From Rhodobacteraceae bacterium 63075 (lineage in GTDB: Bacteria; Pseudomonadota; Alphaproteobacteria; Rhodobacterales; Rhodobacteraceae), in contig QVMW01000009.1 in the NCBI GenBank assembly GCA_003417655.1, positions 62,001-126,000 of the forward strand: 64,000 nucleotides of DNA, given 5' to 3'. A program made the position numbers and the translations under genes. The notes below the pieces were generated by a model. It saw only the letters and a program-made list of their open reading frames with translations, searched no databases and was not told the DNA's origin. Positions 1-8,801 of this stretch are shown piece by piece (within the stretch, counting starts at the first letter, position 1; the number at the start of each line of letters is the position of its first letter).

Positions 1-777
1 TATGCCATGGGCATCCTGGCCTATCACGCCCAGACCTATACCGCGCTCGACCTCGGCTTCATCAGCTTCGAGGGGACGAAATCCATGCCGCTCATCTGGC
101 TGGTCGCCATGGTGGTCTCGGCCATCGCGGCACTCTTCATCGGGGTGCTGTCGCTGCGCACGAGCGGGGTCTATTTCATCATGATTACCCTCGCCTTCGG
201 CCAGATGTTCTATTACTTCGCGATCTCCTGGGCCCAGTATGGCGGCGAGGACGGGCTTTCGATCTATATCCGCAATGACTTCCCCGGCCTCAACACGCTG
301 GAGCCGATCCAGTTCTTCGGTATCTGCTTCGTGATCCTCTGCGCCGTGTTGCTGCTCAAGGCGCGGCTTCAGGCATCCCCCTTCGGCCTCGCGCTCAACG
401 CCGCGCGGCAATCGGCGGCGCGGGTCCAGACTGTGGGGATGAGCCCTATGCGCCTCCGCCTGCTGGCCTTTGTCCTGTCGGGCGCGATCACCGGGCTCGC
501 CGGCGCGCTCTATGCCGATCTCAACCGCTTCGTCTCGCCCGCGATGTTCAGCTGGCAGCTTTCCGGCGAGCTGATCGTGCTGATCATCATCGGCGGCGTC
601 GGCCGCCTGATGGGGCCGGTCATCGGGGCCTGCATCTTCGTCGCGCTCGAGCATTTCCTCGGCGGGCTGACGGAGTTCTGGCACATCTATCTCGGGCTTA
701 TCCTGCTGGGCATCGTGCTCTTCGGGCGCGGCGGTCTGCTCGGCTATCTCACGGGCAAGGAGGGCGCGCATGTCTGA
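1..777 (+). CDS. livM: Branched-chain-type ABC transporter permease LivM (5' partial)
   Basis: Inner-membrane permease of a branched-chain amino acid-type (HAAT) ABC importer. The frame is open to the first base, so the N-terminus lies outside the window; 258 residues are visible. The protein has several long hydrophobic segments and ends with the LivM-like run around GGVGRLMGPVIGA, the coupling-helix region that contacts the ATPases. Its stop overlaps the start of the next gene (livG) by 8 bases, and livF follows with another overlap, so the three genes form one operon. Family assignment is firm; the substrate is unknown. The adjacent thioesterase and RidA genes suggest an organic acid or aromatic compound rather than an amino acid, but that is inference. 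Confidence 0.93.
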   Translation, partial: YAMGILAYHAQTYTALDLGFISFEGTKSMPLIWLVAMVVSAIAALFIGVLSLRTSGVYFIMITLAFGQMFYYFAISWAQYGGEDGLSIYIRNDFPGLNTLEPIQFFGICFVILCAVLLLKARLQASPFGLALNAARQSAARVQTVGMSPMRLRLLAFVLSGAITGLAGALYADLNRFVSPAMFSWQLSGELIVLIIIGGVGRLMGPVIGACIFVALEHFLGGLTEFWHIYLGLILLGIVLFGRGGLLGYLTGKEGAHV

Positions 778-1519
778 GCCGGTTCTCGCCACGCAAAACC
801 TCGTCAAGAGCTTCGGCGCGCTCAAGGCCACCGACGATGTCTCGATCGACCTTCGCCTTGGCGAAATTCACGCCGTCATCGGGCCCAACGGCGCGGGCAA
901 GTCCACGCTGATCAGCCAGATCAGCGGCGGGCTGAGGCCGGATGCGGGCCGCGTGTTCCTGGATGGGCGTGACGTGTCGCACCTCGGGACGGAGGCGCGC
1001 GCGCGGGCCGGGCTGGGCCGGACCTTCCAGATCTCGGCGCTCTGCATGGAAGACAGCGTGCTCGAGAACGCCGTGCTCGGGGCCATGGGCGCTGAGGGCG
1101 CGGCCTGGCGCTTCTGGCGCGCGGCGCTGAAGACGGGCGCGCTCGTTGAGCGCGCCGAGGAGGCGCTGGAGCGCGTCGGCCTCGCCGATGAGCGCGAGAC
1201 GCGCTGCGCCAACCTGAGCCATGGTCAGCGCCGCCAACTCGAAGTGGCCGTGGCTTTGACTCTGGCACCGAAGGCATTCGTGATGGACGAGCCCATGGCC
1301 GGGCTGGGCGCGGGCGGCTCGAAACGGCTGACAGGTTTTCTGGACGGGCTGCGCGAGCAGGCCCCGATCCTGCTTGTCGAGCATGACATGGATGCCGTCT
1401 TCGCGCTGGCCGACCGCATCAGCGTGCTCGTCTATGGCAAGGTCATCGCCACCGGCACGACCGATGAAATCCGCGCCAGCCGCGAGGTTCGGGAAGCCTA
1501 CCTGGGGGAAGACGCATGA
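770..1519 (+). CDS. livG: Branched-chain-type ABC transporter ATPase LivG
   Basis: Cytoplasmic ATPase of 249 aa that powers the import system. Walker A is GPNGAGKST at about residues 38-46, the signature is LSHGQ near residue 147, and Walker B is FVMDEPMAGL. The insertion between Walker A and the signature (AGLGRTFQ region) is typical of LivG rather than LivF. It overlaps livM by 8 bases and livF by 4 (ATGA), which implies translational coupling. Length is normal for the family. This is a different copy from the livG at 6657-7436, with a different neighbourhood. Confidence 0.95.
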   Translation: MSEPVLATQNLVKSFGALKATDDVSIDLRLGEIHAVIGPNGAGKSTLISQISGGLRPDAGRVFLDGRDVSHLGTEARARAGLGRTFQISALCMEDSVLENAVLGAMGAEGAAWRFWRAALKTGALVERAEEALERVGLADERETRCANLSHGQRRQLEVAVALTLAPKAFVMDEPMAGLGAGGSKRLTGFLDGLREQAPILLVEHDMDAVFALADRISVLVYGKVIATGTTDEIRASREVREAYLGEDA

Positions 1520-2202
1520 GCCTGCTGAACCTCGAAAACCTCACCGCCACCTACGGTGTCAGCCAGGCGCTCTTCGGCGTGGACCTGACCATGGAGGAGG
1601 GCGAGGTTACCGCGCTCATGGGCCGCAACGGCATGGGCAAGACAACGACCGTCAAGGCGATCTGCCGCATGATCGCCTCCGAGGGCGGGCTGTCATTGGA
1701 CGGGCAGGACCTGCACGGGTTGCCGAGCCACAGGGTCGCGCGGATGGGGGTCGGGCTCGTGCCCGAGGGGCGGCGCTGCTTCGCCGACCTGACGGTGCGC
1801 GAGAACCTCATCGCCGCCGCCCGGCCCGGAGATTGGACGCTGGAGACGGTTTTCCAGCTCTTCCCGCGGCTCGGCGAGCGCGAAGGCCAGCGCGCCGTGT
1901 CGCTTTCGGGCGGCGAGCAGCAGATGCTGGCCATTGGCCGCGCCCTGATGACCAACCCGCGCCTGCTCATCCTCGACGAGGCGACGGAGGGGCTCGCCCC
2001 CATCGTCCGGCAGGAAATCTGGGCCGCGCTGCGCAAGCTCAGATCGGAAACCAGCGTCGCGATCCTGCTGATCGACAAGTCGCTGGCCGAGCTGTCGGCC
2101 GTGTCGGACAAGGCCGTGATCCTGGAGCGCGGCAAGACCGTCTGGTCCGGCCCGATGGCCGAGTTGGGCAATGACATCACGGAGCGGTATGTCGGCGTAT
2201 GA
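1516..2202 (+). CDS. livF: Branched-chain-type ABC transporter ATPase LivF
   Basis: Second ATPase of the same importer, 228 aa. Walker A is GRNGMGKTT at about residues 36-44, the signature is LSGGEQQML, and Walker B is LLILDEATEGL. The segment GLVPEGRRCFADLTVRENL is a LivF hallmark. It starts inside the livG stop and its own stop overlaps the thioesterase start by 4 bases, so the operon continues into the metabolic genes. No periplasmic binding protein of this set is visible; it probably lies upstream of the window. Confidence 0.95.
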   Translation: MSLLNLENLTATYGVSQALFGVDLTMEEGEVTALMGRNGMGKTTTVKAICRMIASEGGLSLDGQDLHGLPSHRVARMGVGLVPEGRRCFADLTVRENLIAAARPGDWTLETVFQLFPRLGEREGQRAVSLSGGEQQMLAIGRALMTNPRLLILDEATEGLAPIVRQEIWAALRKLRSETSVAILLIDKSLAELSAVSDKAVILERGKTVWSGPMAELGNDITERYVGV

Positions 2203-2609
2203 GCGTGTTCGAGTTTCAACAGAAAGTGCTGTTCAAGCATTGTGATCCGGCGGGGATCGTCTTCTATCCGCGCTATTTCGAGATGATGAACGACTGTGTC
2301 GAAGCCTTCTTCGACGAGGCGCTCGGGATGCCCTTCGAGACGCTCCACGCAACCGGCGGCGTGCCCACCGGCCGGATCGAGACGCGCTTCTCCGCGCCCA
2401 GCCGGCATGGCGATCACCTCACCTTCCGCCTGAAGTTCGTGCGGATCGGGGGCAGTTCCGCGGATTACGTGATGACCGCGCATTGCGAAGACGAGCTGCG
2501 CCTGACGACGAAGGCAACGCTTGTTCACGTCGGGGCCATTGGACGTTCCGCCCCCTGGCCGGAGGCGATCCGGGAAAGATTGAACTCATACAAGGATGAA
2601 GCGCCATGA
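2199..2609 (+). CDS. Acyl-CoA thioesterase, hotdog fold (4-hydroxybenzoyl-CoA thioesterase type)
   Basis: 136-aa single hotdog-domain protein expected to hydrolyse an acyl-CoA or aroyl-CoA in the cytoplasm. The N-terminal signature HCDPAGIVFYPRYFEMMND (about residues 14-32) carries the Asp used by the 4-hydroxybenzoyl-CoA / YbgC-type thioesterases, followed by the FFDEALG helix. It overlaps livF and the following ridA gene by 4 bases each. The linkage to a LivFGM importer suggests that the imported carboxylic acid is handled as a CoA ester. Substrate cannot be read from the sequence. Confidence 0.85.
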   Translation: MSVFEFQQKVLFKHCDPAGIVFYPRYFEMMNDCVEAFFDEALGMPFETLHATGGVPTGRIETRFSAPSRHGDHLTFRLKFVRIGGSSADYVMTAHCEDELRLTTKATLVHVGAIGRSAPWPEAIRERLNSYKDEAP

Positions 2610-3007
2610 GTCACAAGACGATCCATCCCGCGGGCTGGCTGCCCGCCAAGGGCTATGCCAACGGTGTTCTGACCAAAGACGGCACGCTGCATATCGGCGG
2701 CCAGATCGGCTGGGACGCGAAGAAGGAATTCGCCCCGGGCGGCTTCGTTCCACAGATGAAACAGGCCCTGCGCAACATCGCGGCGATCGTGGAAGAGGCC
2801 GGCGGCGAGGTCAGCGACGTGACGCGCCTGACATGGTTCGTCACCGACAAGAAGGAATATCTCGCCAAGCAATCCGAAGTCGGCGCGGCCTACCGTGAGG
2901 TTTTCGGCAAGCACTTTCCGGCCATGTCGATGATCATTGTCTCCGGCCTTGTCGAGGACGAGGCGCTGGTCGAGATCGAGGCGACCGCTCACCTGGACCT
3001 CGCGTGA
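2606..3007 (+). CDS. RidA family protein (enamine/imine deaminase or related)
   Basis: 133-aa member of the RidA/YjgF/UK114 family, small trimeric cytoplasmic proteins that hydrolyse reactive enamines and imines or act in specific catabolic routes. Visible features are the N-terminal strand pattern (LHIGGQIGWDAK), the central helix region QMKQALRNIAAIVEEAGG and VTRLTWFVTD, and the C-terminal EALVEIEATAHL. It is the last gene of the first liv operon. The stop at 3005-3007 directly abuts the stop of the convergent alpha/beta hydrolase, leaving no room for a terminator between them. Subfamily assignment (RidA versus Rid1-7) is not attempted. Confidence 0.88.
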   Translation: MSHKTIHPAGWLPAKGYANGVLTKDGTLHIGGQIGWDAKKEFAPGGFVPQMKQALRNIAAIVEEAGGEVSDVTRLTWFVTDKKEYLAKQSEVGAAYREVFGKHFPAMSMIIVSGLVEDEALVEIEATAHLDLA

Positions 3008-3859
3008 TCACGCCCCTTCCAGCGCGCCGATCACCTGCCTGACCAGCTCCGCGTCCTCGGGGCGGGCGAGGGCAGGAGCATGGCCGCATTCCTCGAAGAC
3101 GGTGACCGACGGGAGCGGGCCTGTGGCTTGCATCCGGTCGAGGGTTGCGGACAGGAGCACATCCGAGCGCGCGCCTGCAAAGACATGGCAAGGTGCTTCG
3201 ATCCGCGCGAAATTCTCCCATGTGTTCAGTTCATCTGCGTGATGGGTGAACTGGCGCACGATCGCCGGGTCATAATGCAAAGTCAGCCTGCCATCCGAGC
3301 GGCGACGCAGGGAGCTGCGCACGAGGATTTCCCAGAAGTCTGCGGGAGCTGGACCAAACGGGGCATAGACCCGGCGCAGCCAGTCTCCCGCCTCCACCAC
3401 CGTGTCGAAGACAGGCAGATCGCCGGTATAGGTCCGGATGCGGGCGATCGCGTCCTGCGGCACCTCGGGGCCGATATCGTTGATCATCAGGTAGCCGAGC
3501 CGATGCGCCTCGGGGCCGGCGGCGAGGGCCATCCCGACCAGCCCGCCCATGGAGGTGCCGAGCCAGCCGGCCCTCTCGATCTCGAAGTGATCGAGGAGCG
3601 CCGCCGCGAGCTGCGCCATATGGGCGACGGAATATTCCGTGTCCGGCGCGCGCGACCAGCTCGACATCCCGCGCCCGATCGTATCGGGGCAGAGGACGAA
3701 ATGCGTCTCGCTCAAGCTGCGTGCCAGCGCGTCGAAGTCGCGCCCCGTGCGCGCCAGCCCGTGCCACATGACGAGGGGCTTGGCCGCGGGGTCGCCCCAG
3801 AGCGTGACATGCAGCTCATGGCCCAGCAGCGGGGCGAAGGCGTGGCGCGGCTGGCTCAC
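3008..3859 (-). CDS. Alpha/beta-fold hydrolase
   Basis: 283-aa cytoplasmic hydrolase. The nucleophile elbow is GTSMGG with Ser103, the oxyanion region is MWHGLARTG, and the C-terminal His lies in EECGHAP; the acid is probably the Asp in AGARSDVLL. No signal peptide is visible. It is the last gene of the second liv operon and overlaps livM by 4 bases, so it probably acts on the imported compound or a metabolite of it (ester, lactone or ring-fission product). The exact reaction is not predictable. Confidence 0.85.
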   Translation of the reverse strand: MSQPRHAFAPLLGHELHVTLWGDPAAKPLVMWHGLARTGRDFDALARSLSETHFVLCPDTIGRGMSSWSRAPDTEYSVAHMAQLAAALLDHFEIERAGWLGTSMGGLVGMALAAGPEAHRLGYLMINDIGPEVPQDAIARIRTYTGDLPVFDTVVEAGDWLRRVYAPFGPAPADFWEILVRSSLRRRSDGRLTLHYDPAIVRQFTHHADELNTWENFARIEAPCHVFAGARSDVLLSATLDRMQATGPLPSVTVFEECGHAPALARPEDAELVRQVIGALEGA

Positions 3860-4929
3860 GGCCGCGCGCCCTTGTCCCAGAGCGTCCCGGCGATCCCCTT
3901 GGGAAAGAAGTAAACCAGAAGGATGAAGATGATCCCCAGCCAGAGCAGCCAGCGGTCGGCATCGAAGAGCTCGGGCAGGAGCGGGATGCCCTGCATGGCC
4001 TCCGAGGCCGCGCCCATCAAATCGCGCAGGTAGTATTGCGCCAGCACGAGCAGAACCGCGCCGATGGCCGCGCCATACATCGTGCCCATGCCGCCGATCA
4101 CGACCATCAGCAGGATGTCGATCATGATGTTGAACGCAAGCGCCGTGTCGGGCCCGGTATATTTCAGCCAGATCGCGTAGACCGTGCCCGCGAGCGAGGC
4201 CAATCCCGCCGCGATGCAGAAGACGAAGGTGCGATAGGCCACGACGCGGTAGCCCACGGCCTCGGCGCGGGCCTCGTTCTCGCGGATCGCCTTGAGCACC
4301 GTCCCGAGCGGCGAGGCCACCATGCGCAGGCAGAAGATGAACATCACAAGGCAGGTGCCGAAGACGAAATAATAGGCCGCCAGCTTGCCGTTGAGCTTCA
4401 CGCCGAAGAGCCTTGCGACCTTGCCGTCCTCGTTCACCATCAGCTTGTTGGCCGTCTTGAAGATTTCCGGGGCGCGATAGGTGATCCCGTCTTCACCGCC
4501 CGTCAGGTTCGACAATTGCGAGGCCAGCACCATCGCGACAGAGGCCGCCGCAAGCGTGATCATCGCGAAGAAGATCGCCTTGACCCGCAGTGACAAGAGG
4601 CCGATCACCGTTGCCACGATGATCGACACGGCAAGGCCGGTCAGCCCGCCGAGGACCACCGCGTCCCAGCCCGGACCCATCTGCCTGAGCGCGATCGCCG
4701 CGCCATAGGCCCCGAAACCGAAGAACATCGTATGCGCGAAGCTCACGATCCCGGTATAGCCGATGAGCAGGTCATAGCTGGCCACCAGCACGACGAAGAT
4801 ACAGATGCGCGCCGCCACTTCGAGCGAGCGGGTGTCCTGGAAGAGAAACGGCGCAAAGAGCAGCAGCGCGCCGATGAAAAGAACGAGCGTCTTGATGAAG
4901 ATCGCGCCTTTGGGAAGGGATTGGCTCAT
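3856..4929 (-). CDS. livM: Branched-chain-type ABC transporter permease LivM
   Basis: 357-aa inner-membrane permease with about ten hydrophobic segments and the conserved VIGGMGTMYGAAIGA loop near the C-terminus. It follows livH with a 10-base gap and overlaps the hydrolase start downstream. Together with livH (4940-5959), livF, livG and the binding protein it forms a complete second HAAT-type importer. The hydrophilic segment around residues 140-180 (APEIFKTANKLMVNEDGKVARLF) is typical of LivM proteins in roseobacters' urea- or amide-type systems, but substrate is not assigned. Confidence 0.93.
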   Translation of the reverse strand: MSQSLPKGAIFIKTLVLFIGALLLFAPFLFQDTRSLEVAARICIFVVLVASYDLLIGYTGIVSFAHTMFFGFGAYGAAIALRQMGPGWDAVVLGGLTGLAVSIIVATVIGLLSLRVKAIFFAMITLAAASVAMVLASQLSNLTGGEDGITYRAPEIFKTANKLMVNEDGKVARLFGVKLNGKLAAYYFVFGTCLVMFIFCLRMVASPLGTVLKAIRENEARAEAVGYRVVAYRTFVFCIAAGLASLAGTVYAIWLKYTGPDTALAFNIMIDILLMVVIGGMGTMYGAAIGAVLLVLAQYYLRDLMGAASEAMQGIPLLPELFDADRWLLWLGIIFILLVYFFPKGIAGTLWDKGARP

Positions 4930-4939
4930 GTCACGCTCC

Positions 4940-5959
4940 TCACTTCACAGCCGGCTTGAGGCCGTTCGGCCGCCACAGCAGGATCGCCATCATCAAGAGC
5001 ATGTTGGACGCCAGCGCCAGCTTGGGCGCGAGAAAGCCGATGTAGTTGGCCATCAGGCCCACCATGATCGCCCCCAGAAGCGTGCCCTCGACAGAGCCGA
5101 GCCCGCCGATGATCACCACGATGAACACGACGATCATGATCTCGCCGCCAAGCGCCGGGGTGATCAGCGTCTCGTAGCCCGCCCACATCGCACCGCCGAG
5201 CGCGGCCAGCGCCGAGCCGACCATGAAAACCCCGACGAAGAGCCGGTCGATCCGGAAGCCGAGCGCCTCGACCATCTCGCGGTTTTCCACGCCCGCGCGG
5301 ATGAGCAGGCCGATGCGCGTGTGCTTGAGGACGAGGTAGAGCGCCACGTAGACCGCCAGCGCCAAAGCGAAGGCAAAGGCGCGATAGATCTCGATGGTGA
5401 CATCCCCGATGAGCCAGGAGCCTTCGAGGAAGGCAGGCCGGGGGACGGAGACGGGCGCGCCGCCCCAGACCGCGAGGATGATCTGCTCGGAGACGATCAG
5501 CGCGCCCATGGTGATCAGGATCTGGCGCAAATGGTCGTGATAGACCGGCTTGATGATCACCACCTCGAAGAACCAGCCCACCACGAGGCCGAAGGCGATC
5601 GCCGCCGAGAAGGCGAGGAAGATGGCCAGCAGGTTGAGCCAGATGCTCTCCGAGCCGATCCAGCCGGCCATGTAGGCCAGCGCCGAGGCCGCCACGAAGG
5701 CGCCGAAGCTCACGAAGGCGGAATGGCCGAAGTTGAGAACATCCATCAGCCCGAAGACGAGCGAGAGCCCCGAGGCCATCAGGAAGATCATCATGCCCAT
5801 CGACAGGCCCGCGACGGTGAGCGTCACCCAGCTCGACGGCGCACCGATGAGCACGAAGGCGATGAGCGCCACGATGACGGGCAGAAGATAGACCCCGCCA
5901 AGGCGTTCGAGCGTCGGGGACAGGGTTTGCGACAGTTGGTTCATGGTCTGTTTCCTCAC
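4940..5959 (-). CDS. livH: Branched-chain-type ABC transporter permease LivH
   Basis: 339-aa permease subunit, inner membrane, with 8-9 hydrophobic stretches. LivH traits include GLSLVFGLMDVLNFGHSAFVSFGAF (about residues 65-90) and IIGGLGSVEGTLLGA near the C-terminus. It overlaps livF upstream by 4 bases. An earlier Met at the same site (MRKQTMNQL) leaves a small start ambiguity of five codons. The gene order SBP-livG-livF-livH-livM differs from the first cluster, so the two clusters are probably not recent tandem duplicates. Confidence 0.93.
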   Translation of the reverse strand: MRKQTMNQLSQTLSPTLERLGGVYLLPVIVALIAFVLIGAPSSWVTLTVAGLSMGMMIFLMASGLSLVFGLMDVLNFGHSAFVSFGAFVAASALAYMAGWIGSESIWLNLLAIFLAFSAAIAFGLVVGWFFEVVIIKPVYHDHLRQILITMGALIVSEQIILAVWGGAPVSVPRPAFLEGSWLIGDVTIEIYRAFAFALALAVYVALYLVLKHTRIGLLIRAGVENREMVEALGFRIDRLFVGVFMVGSALAALGGAMWAGYETLITPALGGEIMIVVFIVVIIGGLGSVEGTLLGAIMVGLMANYIGFLAPKLALASNMLLMMAILLWRPNGLKPAVK

Positions 5960-6660
5960 GCCGACAGGCTCAGGAGCTGCTCTTGCAGCGCGGTGTCGGC
6001 GGCAAATTCGGGCATCGTTCCGGTATGGACGATGCGGCCATCGTCGATCACGGCCAGCCCGTCGCCCAGCCGCTTGGCGAAGTTGAAATTCTGTTCCACG
6101 AGCAGGATCGTCGTGTCCGCGCCGATCTCGGCGAAGGCCTTGGCCATGCCGTCGATGATCGCGGGGGCAAGGCCTTTCGTCGGTTCGTCGACAAGGATCA
6201 GCTCGCGCCGCTCGATGATCGCGCGGGCCACGGCGAGCATCTGCTTCTGCCCGCCCGAGAGCGACCAGGCCTGCTTGGTCCAGAACTGCTCGAGCGCCGG
6301 GAAGAGCGCGTAGATGCGCTTGAGGCGCGCGGGGTCGAACCTGCCTTTGGCCGTCGCCAGCACGAGGTTCTCCTCCACGGTCAGTCCGCCGAAGATCCCC
6401 ATGTTCTCGGGCACGAAGGAAATCCCTTTGCGGGCGATCTCCGAGGCATGCAGCCCCGAGATATCCTCGCCGCGAAAGGTCACGGAGCCGGGGCTTGGCC
6501 GCCAGAGCCCCATGATCGAGCGCAGGGTCGTCGTCTTGCCCGCGCCATTGCGGCCCAAGAGCACGAAGACGCCGCCTTCGGGCACATCGAGGGTGACATC
6601 ATGGAGCACGTGATACTGCCCGATCGAGGTTTTCATCCGGGTGAGGCTGAGAAGGCTCAT
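5956..6660 (-). CDS. livF: Branched-chain-type ABC transporter ATPase LivF
   Basis: 234-aa ATPase. Walker A is GRNGAGKTT, the signature is LSGGQKQML, and Walker B is LILVDEPTKGL. The segment ISFVPENMGIFGGLTVEENL corresponds to the LivF family. It overlaps livG (upstream) and livH (downstream) by 4 bases each, so all genes from the binding protein to the hydrolase are probably co-transcribed on the minus strand. Confidence 0.95.
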   Translation of the reverse strand: MSLLSLTRMKTSIGQYHVLHDVTLDVPEGGVFVLLGRNGAGKTTTLRSIMGLWRPSPGSVTFRGEDISGLHASEIARKGISFVPENMGIFGGLTVEENLVLATAKGRFDPARLKRIYALFPALEQFWTKQAWSLSGGQKQMLAVARAIIERRELILVDEPTKGLAPAIIDGMAKAFAEIGADTTILLVEQNFNFAKRLGDGLAVIDDGRIVHTGTMPEFAADTALQEQLLSLSA

Positions 6661-7436
6661 GCCGCGTCCTCCCCTGCGGAGCCGAGATAGACATCGCGCA
6701 CGATCTGGCTTTTCATCACCTCTTCGGGGGCGCCGTCGGCGAGAAGTTCGCCGTTGTGCAGCACGATGATCCTGTCGGCCAGGGCGCGCACGACGCTCAT
6801 CTTGTGTTCGACCAGAAGGATCGTCTTGGAGCTGTCCTCCTTGAGCTTTGCAATCAGGTCCAGAACATCCGGCGTATGATCGAGGCTCATACCGGCGGTG
6901 GGCTCGTCGAACATGTAGACGCTCGGCTCCATCGCCATCAGCAGCGCCACTTCGAGCTTGCGCTGATCGCCGTGGGGCAGGGCGGCGGCGGCCATCCCGG
7001 CCTTCTCGGCCAGCTTGGTCGCCTCGAGGTAATGGCGCGCTTCCGCCTCAAGCGCGGAGAACTGCGCCGCCGGCGAGACGAACCGCCAGCCAAGGCCCGA
7101 GCGTGCCTGCACGGCAAGGCGGACATTCTCCAGCACGCTGAGCGCCGGGAAGAGATTGGTCAGCTGGAAGGCCCGTCCGATGCCCCTGCGGGCGCGCGCC
7201 GAGGGCGAGAGCCGCGTGATATCCGCGCCGCCCAGCAAGACGCGCCCTTCGGAGGCCGGAAGCTGCCCGGAGATGAGATTGAAATAGGTGGTCTTGCCTG
7301 CGCCGTTGGGGCCGACGATCACGGTGAGCTCGCCGGGCTTGAACGCGCAGCTGACCTTGTTCACGGCGACATGGCCGCCGAACCGGATGGTCAGGTCTTC
7401 CGTCACCAGGGATGGATCGGGCATGGGTATACTCAT
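6657..7436 (-). CDS. livG: Branched-chain-type ABC transporter ATPase LivG
   Basis: About 259 aa from the Met at 7436. Walker A is GPNGAGKTT, the LivG-type linker GIGRAFQLTNLFPALSVLENV is present, the signature is degenerate (LPHGDQRKLE), and Walker B is YMFDEPTAGM. The open frame extends to 7580 but that part would overlap the binding-protein gene and has no family similarity, so I place the start at 7436 (alternative Met at 7424). Neither start has a strong Shine-Dalgarno sequence. A hairpin (7455-7481) separates this gene from the binding-protein gene. Confidence 0.9.
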   Translation of the reverse strand: MSIPMPDPSLVTEDLTIRFGGHVAVNKVSCAFKPGELTVIVGPNGAGKTTYFNLISGQLPASEGRVLLGGADITRLSPSARARRGIGRAFQLTNLFPALSVLENVRLAVQARSGLGWRFVSPAAQFSALEAEARHYLEATKLAEKAGMAAAALPHGDQRKLEVALLMAMEPSVYMFDEPTAGMSLDHTPDVLDLIAKLKEDSSKTILLVEHKMSVVRALADRIIVLHNGELLADGAPEEVMKSQIVRDVYLGSAGEDAA

Positions 7437-7454
7437 TTCGTGAAGGGTGGATAT

Positions 7455-7481
7455 GCCCCGGCAAGTCGTGCCTGCCGGGGC
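7455..7481 (-). terminator. Intercistronic hairpin after the SBP gene
   Basis: Perfect 9-bp inverted repeat GCCCCGGCA / TGCCGGGGC with a 9-base loop, lying between the stop of the substrate-binding-protein gene and livG. No long T-run follows, so it reads better as an mRNA-stabilising or attenuating stem than as a full terminator. Such stems commonly keep binding-protein mRNA in excess over permease and ATPase mRNA. Confidence 0.55.
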
Positions 7482-7494
7482 CAGTCTCGGCCGC

Positions 7495-8691
7495 TCAGTT
7501 GGTGCGGCCCACGGGAATGTCCATTTCCTCGGGCGTGATCTCGCGAACGAGCTCGGGGATCGCCCATTCGACATCATCATCGACCTTGATCTTGAAGTGA
7601 TACATCGATTGCAGCGCCTGGTGATCCTCGGGGCGGAATGTCATCGTGCCCTTCGGCGTCTCCCAGCTCATGCCTTCCATCGCCGTGATCAGCGCCTCTG
7701 TCTCCAGCTCTTCCGCCGTCTCCAGCGCCTTGACGACAGCCAGGGCGGCGGCCATGCCACCTGCGGTGAAGAAGTCGGGCGGGCCGTCGAAGCGCTCCTG
7801 ATGCGTCTCGACGAGCCAGTCATTCACGGGATTGTCCGGTGCCTCGTAGTAGTAATAGATCGCGCCTTCCATGCCGGGCACGCGCTTGTAGGTCGGCAGC
7901 ACCGGCAGGATGTGACCGCCCGTCGAGATTTCGATGCCGTGGCGCTCGGGCTGCATCGCCTGGATCTTGCCCATGGGATCGCCCCCGCCGGCCACGTAGA
8001 TCATGATGACCTTGCGGCCGTCCTTGTCCTTGAGCGCGTTGAACATGCGCTCCGTCGCCGCCGTGAAGTCGGTCGTACCCTGGGGGACATATTCCTCTGT
8101 CACCACCGTCGCGCCGGAGCCGTCGAGCGCGGCCTTGAAGGCCTCGATCCCGTCATGACCGAAGGCATAGTCTTCCGCCAGTGTTGCCACATGCAGCGTC
8201 TCGTCGGGCTTGAGAGCCAGCGCCTGCGCCTGCATGTCCATCGAGGAGTTGCGCGAGGTCTTGAAGATGTAGCGGTTGCTTTCGGGGCCGGTGAGGCTGT
8301 CGGCCACCGCCGGCTCGACGATGAGGATCTTCTCGTATTCCTCTGCGATCGGCAGAAGCCCCTTCGTCACGCCCGAAGAGGTCGCCCCGACGGCGAGCAG
8401 CACTTCGTCGTCGCCGTAAGCCTCCGCCAGGACCGCGCGGGCCACGTCGGGCTTGAACTGCGTGTCCTTGTGGATGATCTCGATCTTGCGCCCCCCGACT
8501 TCGCCGGTGCCGTCCGTGGCATACTCGATGCCGAGCTCGAAACCCGTCTGCGCCTGCTTCGAGAAGGCCTCGAAGGCATGGCCGGAAATGCCGTGAACCA
8601 GCGCGATCTTGATCGGGTCTTCCGCCCAGGCCGCAGTGGCCATGGCAAGCCCCATGGCAGCACCGCTGAGTGCTTTGAAGAATGTTCTCAT
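7495..8691 (-). CDS. ABC transporter periplasmic substrate-binding protein (LivJ type)
   Basis: 398-aa periplasmic binding protein from the Met at 8691, which follows a strong ribosome site (GGGAGGAAAAG). The N-terminus MRTFFKALSGAAMGLAMATAAWA is a clear Sec signal peptide with an A-x-A cleavage site. The mature part begins EDPIKIALVHGISG, the first strand of the type I periplasmic binding fold used by HAAT systems; GVTKGLLPIAEEYEKILI and DYAFGHDGIEAFKAAL are the inter-lobe regions. It is first in the operon and diverges from the PAS-LuxR regulator. Ligand not identifiable; proteins of this group often bind amides, urea derivatives or aromatic acids rather than leucine. Confidence 0.92.
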   Translation of the reverse strand: MRTFFKALSGAAMGLAMATAAWAEDPIKIALVHGISGHAFEAFSKQAQTGFELGIEYATDGTGEVGGRKIEIIHKDTQFKPDVARAVLAEAYGDDEVLLAVGATSSGVTKGLLPIAEEYEKILIVEPAVADSLTGPESNRYIFKTSRNSSMDMQAQALALKPDETLHVATLAEDYAFGHDGIEAFKAALDGSGATVVTEEYVPQGTTDFTAATERMFNALKDKDGRKVIMIYVAGGGDPMGKIQAMQPERHGIEISTGGHILPVLPTYKRVPGMEGAIYYYYEAPDNPVNDWLVETHQERFDGPPDFFTAGGMAAALAVVKALETAEELETEALITAMEGMSWETPKGTMTFRPEDHQALQSMYHFKIKVDDDVEWAIPELVREITPEEMDIPVGRTN

Positions 8692-8801
8692 CTTTTCCTC
8701 CCTAGATGACAGTAAGGGCACGGGGGCGTTGCCACGCCCCGATTGCTCCCTTAGAATCCTGTCCTGAAAGGGTCACTCAAGCGGTGTGATAAAGCAATAT
8801 T
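8692..8801. promoter_or_regulatory. Divergent promoter region, SBP operon / PAS-LuxR regulator
   Basis: The 110-base gap between divergently transcribed genes must carry both promoters. A stem GGGGCGT / ACGCCCC with loop TGCC sits at 8723-8740, about 30-50 bases upstream of the SBP start, probably in the 5' untranslated region of that mRNA. An AT-rich stretch at 8788-8801 just precedes the regulator start. I cannot assign -35/-10 boxes with confidence. Confidence 0.4.

Noticed and set aside
4805-6313. A 502-codon plus-strand frame over livH/livF
   Set aside because: Antisense shadow; the minus-strand genes have all family motifs.
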